Position numbers and translations under genes: made by a program
In this document: one piece after another, positions 26,610 to 28,929 of the stretch
How the letters are laid out: every line of letters starts with the position of its first letter
Position numbering within the stretch: position 1 is the first letter of the stretch
Notes under the pieces: model-generated
The model's database searches: none
What the model saw: only the letters and a program-made list of their open reading frames with translations
Told to the model about the DNA's origin: nothing
NCBI GenBank assembly: GCA_020650975.1
Contig: JAIPMN010088585.1
Span: 1-28,929, forward strand
From: Apostichopus californicus
Lineage: Eukaryota > Echinodermata > Holothuroidea > Aspidochirotida > Stichopodidae
Direction of reading: 5' to 3'
DNA length: 28,929 nucleotides

Positions 26610-28929
26610 TCAATTACTTTAACTTGCATGAAGTAAAATCATAAATCCTTTAATATATCTATTTGCATTGTGATTGCTAATTGATACCCTAACTAGATCA
26701 TCTTTCCATTATGAATATCAAGACTGCTTTCACATTGTTTAACTTTAGTGTGACACTTTTGAACTGTCATTAAACTGTTCCTTTAACTTAACATGCCTTG
26801 TAAATAGTAATGGCTATATTATAGTCTTCAACACATTTTGAAGGCTACAGCAGTAAAAGTTATCAGTAAAAAAATCTTGCAGGGTCTACATCCTTGCATG
26901 AAATGCAATTCCATTCTCCTAGTGAAAGATTTGTTAATACAATTCAAAGTAGTCCTAAGCCTCATATCAGCCCAAAGTGCCTGTATGACCTATAAACTAC
27001 ATGCTGGTGGTATTCTGTATGCTTCCTGGCTCCTCCAGTGCCTTTCCCAGAGGATGGTGGTACTTTTTTTTACAAAACTAGACTATTAGACTATTATCAA
27101 ATTACCACCCCCAGTTTAAAGGTAGTCTGTTTAGGCCCCAAATTATAGCACTCTATAATTGCTAGACATTTTCAAAAAGTACTTTCCTGGAGGTCTTTAT
27201 TCTCCAAATTGTTCTCAGACATTTTCTTAATGAACACCCAAGATGAAAGAATTTCCCAGTGGGGTAAATTTCTTCCAAGGTGGTAATAAAAAACAATTTA
27301 AGAATTATGACCAAAGGTGAGCATATTTAAATTTCTGGCATATTTCGGGGAAATACTGCATACCTTTAATTAGCACTGATACATGCTGGTCGATACGCAT
27401 ACCGACTTTACATAAAAAAAAATTCTTACAAAGGAAATCCGGGCCTGAACTTTAATCTAAGTTAAAGGGTGTTGGGATTCAAGCATTAGCCAAATAAGCT
27501 ACAAATAAAAATAGTATATACAAAATATTCTACTGTAACTATATACCAAATGCTATTGAAAACATCGGTTGATACTCGATAGGTCCACGGCATATACCCT
27601 TCTAGTCAGTGGGCCGAACCCCAAATATATGCTTAAAAATTGACATCCGTTGCATTCTTTAGTCACTAAGGTTTGATGGTTGGGTATGATTGAGGAACAC
27701 CTGAACAATATATTTTCACTTGTTGTCCAGTGAAAAGCGAGTTACTTTTTGAGAAATCGAAGGATTTTGAGGGGTAAAATTCACACACTGTAACGCCATA
27801 TAGTAGTTCTGCTATTTATTTTTTGCTGAAAAATGAAAATTCAGGCAATGTCAATGATAACTGCAGACAATGAAATATACGAATGAAATATACAAATAAC
27901 CAAAACATGGACAGAAAGTGCAAAGGTCGAAGGTCAAATTCATAACCTCAAGGGAAGTTGGAAATACAATAATATTTATTGATATTTTGAATACAAGTGC
28001 ATTTATTTTTTTGGAAAAACAAATCATTCATCCACCGCCTTGACCTGAAATGAAATATATTACATGATATGAAATATAAAAAAATAGTTTTGCAAAGAAG
28101 GAAAATTGTTTAGAAGAATTCTTATGTGAAACCTGAAATGAGCTGTGTTGCATATTAACAGATACCACCAAAAGGACTTGTGCTATGTTATGTACAAAAA
28201 TGTGTTTCATGTAGTTTCTTGTTTAACTTAATCTGTGAGGGGAATACTGAGATCTGTTAAGTAATTAAATACATTGGCTCAATAGTTCACTTATTGAGCT
28301 CATTCCTTTTTAAATATAAATGCATCATGCAACAGAAGATCCAAAGGGGGTCAGCCGGTCAGAACCCCCTGGGAATTGTTAAATATATTGATTTTATGAG
28401 ATAAAACAAAATTGGTCAACAGTAGCCTATCATCCACATACAAATTTCCAAAAAGGCATTGAAACTTGGGTCACAATTTAATGATGATTAACGTTTTGGA
28501 TCTGTATTTCATCACTCCAATTTGTTTTTACCCCTGCCAACCCCCCCCCCCCCACACATACACTTTCTGGAAAACGTCAAGGTGCATATACAAAAAGAAC
28601 ACATTTATAACATACAAATTGAAGCATGTGTTTGTAGCAGCATCAAGGGCATATTTCAAACATGAGGAGAAAAACAGGTTGATTTGGTAATTAAATCAGT
28701 CATGACAAGTGTTATTGGACATCTTGAGCCATTGCTTGAAATAAAAAATCATCAATTTTACCCATAAGTTGTCTCAACTTGAGGAATGTGACATATCTTG
28801 ATCCTGCTATTACAAAAAAGGGGTAAATTGCATTGATAAATTATACTTAAGTTTGAAATCTATCTTTCAAAAACATGATTTATCAGCAGAACAACTAATT
28901 AACATATAAGTTATATAAATCAGTGGCAT
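26610..28929. other. AT-rich tail with no recognised gene
   Basis: Short ORFs (60-83 codons) are without motif or splice context. It holds a run of 13 C at 28541-28553, AT-rich tracts around 27410 and 28080, and no tRNA boxes, transposon coding remnants or clear tandem repeats. Confidence 0.5.

Noticed and set aside
27781..27800. CACACTGTAACG as a CACTA-type terminal repeat for the tnp2 element
   Set aside because: No matching inverted partner was found upstream of 23308.

Overview
The window reads as intron-bearing, repeat-dense animal DNA, most likely from a marine invertebrate deuterostome such as an echinoderm (sea cucumber or urchin type). The argument is the mix: a Penelope-like element, a BEL/Pao LTR retrotransposon, a tnp2-type (CACTA/EnSpm) transposase relic, a CR1/L2-type LINE tail, tRNA-derived SINEs, and split exons with GT/AG borders. 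There are no operons, bacterial ribosome binding sites or CRISPR arrays. The species cannot be fixed from the sequence alone.

Layout. 1-1490: 3' part of a Penelope-like element (PLE) with its 5' portion inverted. The reverse-transcriptase fragment runs on the minus strand (418 to 1) and abuts the plus-strand GIY-YIG endonuclease part (about 452-1028). It is followed by a 3' region holding a compact hammerhead-ribozyme motif (1355-1399). 1490-4090: non-coding, with a degenerate 16-17 bp repeat, a minus-strand tRNA-derived SINE and a hAT-like terminal inverted repeat. 4091-8595: three exon-like segments (4091-4466, 5044-5330, 8389-8595), all phase 0, of an uncharacterised multi-exon gene with two frame disturbances; a CR1/L2-like LINE relic sits between exons two and three. 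8900-11400: diverged tandem repeats, G-rich DNA, a tRNA-like SINE head and a roughly 105 bp tandem repeat. 11400-14087: apparently non-coding, with small duplications and a 10-N gap.

14088-21835: a complete-length but dead BEL/Pao retrotransposon. It has 830/829 bp LTRs (about 20 differences by eye), a 5 bp GATCT target duplication, and gag, zinc knuckles, protease, RT, RNase H, integrase and C-terminal domain in order. The catalytic core of RT is deleted in frame, and several stops and frameshifts interrupt the rest.

21836-28929: a tnp2-type DNA transposase relic (23308-24599), a coiled-coil ORF resembling a LINE ORF1 protein (24661-25062), and exon-like pieces of a DUF4806-type gene (25184-26607). 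The rest is AT-rich and without recognisable genes. All recognised transposon coding regions except the first PLE fragment lie on the plus strand. No transposon here looks autonomous. The best leads are the PLE inversion plus hammerhead, the BEL RT deletion, and the proximity of the transposase relic to the DUF4806-like exons.
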